From the NCBI GenBank assembly GCA_033557685.1, contig JAWQRN010000240.1, positions 1-33,293 of the forward strand: 33,293 nt of DNA, written 5' to 3'. The notes beneath the pieces were generated by a model, which had not been told where the DNA came from, searched no databases, and saw only the letters and a list, made by a program, of their open reading frames with translations. The translations under genes were made by a program, and so were the position numbers. The stretch comes from Sperchopsis tessellata (lineage: Eukaryota; Arthropoda; Insecta; Coleoptera; Hydrophilidae). This document shows positions 30,836-33,293 of the stretch, in pieces. Position 1 is the first letter of the stretch; every line of letters starts with the position of its first letter.

Positions 30836-33218
30836 CCTTAGTATACTTGTTTTTGTACTTGTTTAGATCAATAGTGTATAAAAAAAATTATAATAATAAT
30901 GCTATATTTTAGTCCAGTGGTCACGCACTTGCGACCTCTAAACTCCAAATTTTGAGGAGCAATAAGAGGAGACATTTATTAAACGGTAAAGAACTTGCCT
31001 CCTAAAGTTTGCCTCTTTTCTTATTTGGTTCTCTAATACATCATCAATTATGTTCCTTCTTTTCCAAGAGTCGTAGACTGGACGTGCTTATAGGTTGATA
31101 CTTCATGCGTATTTATTTTTTTACTTAGATCTTTCCAGTCATTTATACGATCAATCCAAGCATGCGAATTCTATTTTCTCCTGTCATCGAACAAACTACA
31201 AAGTACAGATCAACTTCAGGCTTTCGGAAAATAATGGAGCTAGGTTGTTTGAGGCTCTACCAGGGCTATAAAATTAATTGTGTCGTAGTAATCACTAAAA
31301 CAACGCCTTTAACTAGTTTCGTCAGCAGGGAAATGGCCTCTCGGTCGACATGGTCCTCACTCTAGGGTGACTTTTTTATTTTTTAATTTTCTAGGCTTTT
31401 TTAATAGTAATCTCAGTCAGTCGGATATTTTTCATTTGCAAGGTTAATACAGCATAATATCAGCAAGTTTTAGTGTCAAACGAGGGCATAGTTGTGGTTG
31501 TTGCAGTAAAACTAGTGATATTAAGTGAATCGGGCTTGGTATCAAGTGTAACGGCACTTGTTAATCTTTATTAAGATCCATTGACGTCTCTTTTTACGAA
31601 GAACCCAATACTTTTTTGATGTTTTGCAGTTATTTTTACGAAACTCGGCCCCTTTCTGTTTACCTAATATTTACGTATTCGTAGAACACATTTTTTCTCT
31701 GCAAATTAGTAATGTTACAAGTCCGCGATTGTATATAAACTAACTGATAACTATCCACAATAATTAATGATAATAGCTAGTAATTACATGCGTTCATACT
31801 GAAAGAGGAAACAAAAGTGGAAAAACTCGTTCTTACAAAAGCACGACACAAAGAACATAATTTATCACTATTCAAAACTGAATTGAACTGTTCCCCACGA
31901 CGTTATGCCTTATATAGTGTCTTCATGGCCCGATCTAGAACAGTCTCTGCCGCAGATTGGTGGCGGCCACAGAAATAAACTGCTTGTTGTAAAACGTAGA
32001 TTTACCTATTCCGTTTTCTACACGATACTTTGGGAAATCCATAGAACTACGTTTCTCATCTTCAATGTATTTGTTGTTTTCATCTTTTTCTTGTTGCTTC
32101 TAGTAAGTAGCACCTCTACCAACCCTCTTTAACATTGAACCCATAAATCCCTCCAAACCTGCTGTCCCTACCCCTCCTCGCGGTCGCGGTATGCATTATG
32201 GAATGCAATTCAAATATAATATGATTTCAATGTTATGTTACCTATATGTCACACGGTGCAAGATAAACATTTATTTTTAACATTGTAATGTTTAAAACTG
32301 TATAATTGGAAATATAGTCACGCATCAATTGTGTTATAATGAACATTTTGAACGTTCATGATCTTCCGTTTAATTCTTATTCTTGTAAATCATTACTTTA
32401 GAACTGACAGGTAATTTCACTTCTTTCAACATTTCAAATTACTAATTTAATTCATTCTTTTCCACAGTTAAGATAACTGCAACTATGCTGTGGTAATGTA
32501 TGTATGTATAAGGAAGAAATAATGATATTACAGCTCGCAACATCTAGTTACTCTAGTTCATTGGTATTTCACTGTTTGCACTACTTTTCACACAATCAGA
32601 TTCAGAAAGGAATAGAGAGAATAAGATGTGTAGACCACGTAGGAAGTTGTAAGTTACGCATTATGTAGCCAGCTTTGAAACTTTCAACTTTCTGATTTGA
32701 ATTTTATGACATCCACTACTAAAGTGCACGCTATAAACTTGAAAACAAATGTTTTCATTGGTATATTACGTCCTAAAACGTCGAAGAGGTCTTAAGTAAA
32801 TATTTGACGTTCTTCCTTTTGTCCAATCGGTGATAATGTATTAGAAATAATGTTATATTTTAGAAGAAACAATGTCTGTTATTACCGATAATTTGGCCGG
32901 TCTAAATACTGCTTAATAAAGTGAATGTAAAAGAAAGATCGTCTAAAACGATATACAGAGCCCGACTAATGTCTTCTCCGCACCAAATATTTGAGTTCTA
33001 GAGTCTGGACAAAAATGGTTGAATCTTACCATATACTTAATATTTTTTGATGATAAATTGGTTTTAGAAATTCAATTATGGAGGGAGATTTTAGACGGGT
33101 GCTTTATAACCATACTAGCTATGCTAGTATGGTAGCTATGCTAGTTCTCAATGTGTTAATTTTATCGTAGGTTATTTATATAGAATAGTTGGTTAACCCC
33201 ATAGAATGAATAACTAGT
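30836..33218. other. 2.4 kb region without a recognised gene
   Basis: Plus frames at 31162-31365 (67 codons) and 31905-32132 (75 codons, hydrophobic C-terminus) are unrecognised. A pyrimidine-rich segment lies at 32130-32185. The rest is AT-rich with no signature apart from the small repeat at 33110-33145. Confidence 0.45.
33110..33145. repeat. Overlapping hairpin and direct repeat
   Basis: CCATACTAGC (33110-33119) pairs perfectly with GCTAGTATGG (33123-33132) across a 3-base gap. TAGCTATGCTAGT occurs twice in direct orientation, at 33116-33128 and 33133-33145. The structure looks like a slipped duplication at a palindrome. Confidence 0.9.
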
Positions 33219-33293
33219 ATGAATGTTGTTTCCGGGTGGAAACCGTGTAGAGGCTCTGACAAGTGCCGACTTTTCGTCCACTGTTGCAAGGGA
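33219..33293 (+). repeat. Second copy of the window-terminal fold-back element, cut by the window end
   Basis: Starting GAATGTTGTTTCCGGGTGG at about 33221, it continues through CCGTGTAGAGGCTCTGAC to the core and TTGCAAGGGA. Positions 33243-33293 match 1-51 with three differences in 51 bases, in the same orientation. This copy shows the outer terminus that the copy at 1 lacks. Confidence 0.9.

Overview
The window is AT-rich eukaryotic DNA, most likely from an insect or another arthropod. It carries Penelope-like, Tc1/mariner-type, pogo/Tigger, hAT and LINE transposase or polymerase relics, a tRNA-derived SINE with a clean target-site duplication, and long stretches with no coding signal. Bacterial operon structure and long intact genes are absent. 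The species cannot be fixed from sequence alone. I found no host gene that I would defend as intact, no true tRNA or rRNA gene, and no CRISPR array.

Layout. 1-150 is the exposed part of a fold-back repeat, and 33219-33293 is another copy of the same repeat, so the window begins and ends in the same dispersed element. 448-1835 is a Tc1/mariner-type element with TA flanks. Its transposase has lost the catalytic core but keeps the N-terminal helix-turn-helix and the C-terminus, and its 5' half is copied in inverted orientation. 4880-5390 is a non-autonomous inverted-repeat element with a nested hairpin. 6020-6277 and 7137-7467 are two copies of one sequence; the first holds an intact 77-codon ORF followed by AATAAA. 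They flank a GC-rich, LTR-like patch (6727-6933). 7487-9440 is a decayed Penelope-like element (PLE). 10525-12372 is a decayed pogo/Tigger transposon. 13090-13400 is an isolated CpG-rich patch.

13850-14560 (minus) is the RNase H and C-terminal part of a LINE, and 14612-14840 is a PLE endonuclease tail fused to the terminus of the fold-back family. 15770-16006 and 16322-16753 hold a small coding relic and a broken THAP zinc finger on opposite strands. 18263-18454 is the SINE and 18805-18908 a four-unit 26-bp tandem repeat. 24842-25203 is an ORF that may be a chemoreceptor relic. 25603-25882 is a 280-bp near-perfect palindrome of the PLE-associated family. 27340-28480 is a LINE reverse transcriptase relic, 28519-29900 a second mariner-type transposase relic, and 29965-30835 (minus) a hAT transposase relic.

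How the parts relate. The PLE relics, the 25603 palindrome, the fold-back repeat at both window ends and short fragments at 7487, 9312 and 14612 share a common core sequence, so much of this locus seems to have been shaped by one PLE-linked repeat family. All transposase and polymerase genes here carry stops, frameshifts or deletions, so none is expected to be active. Assignments rest on motif recognition by eye, without database searches.
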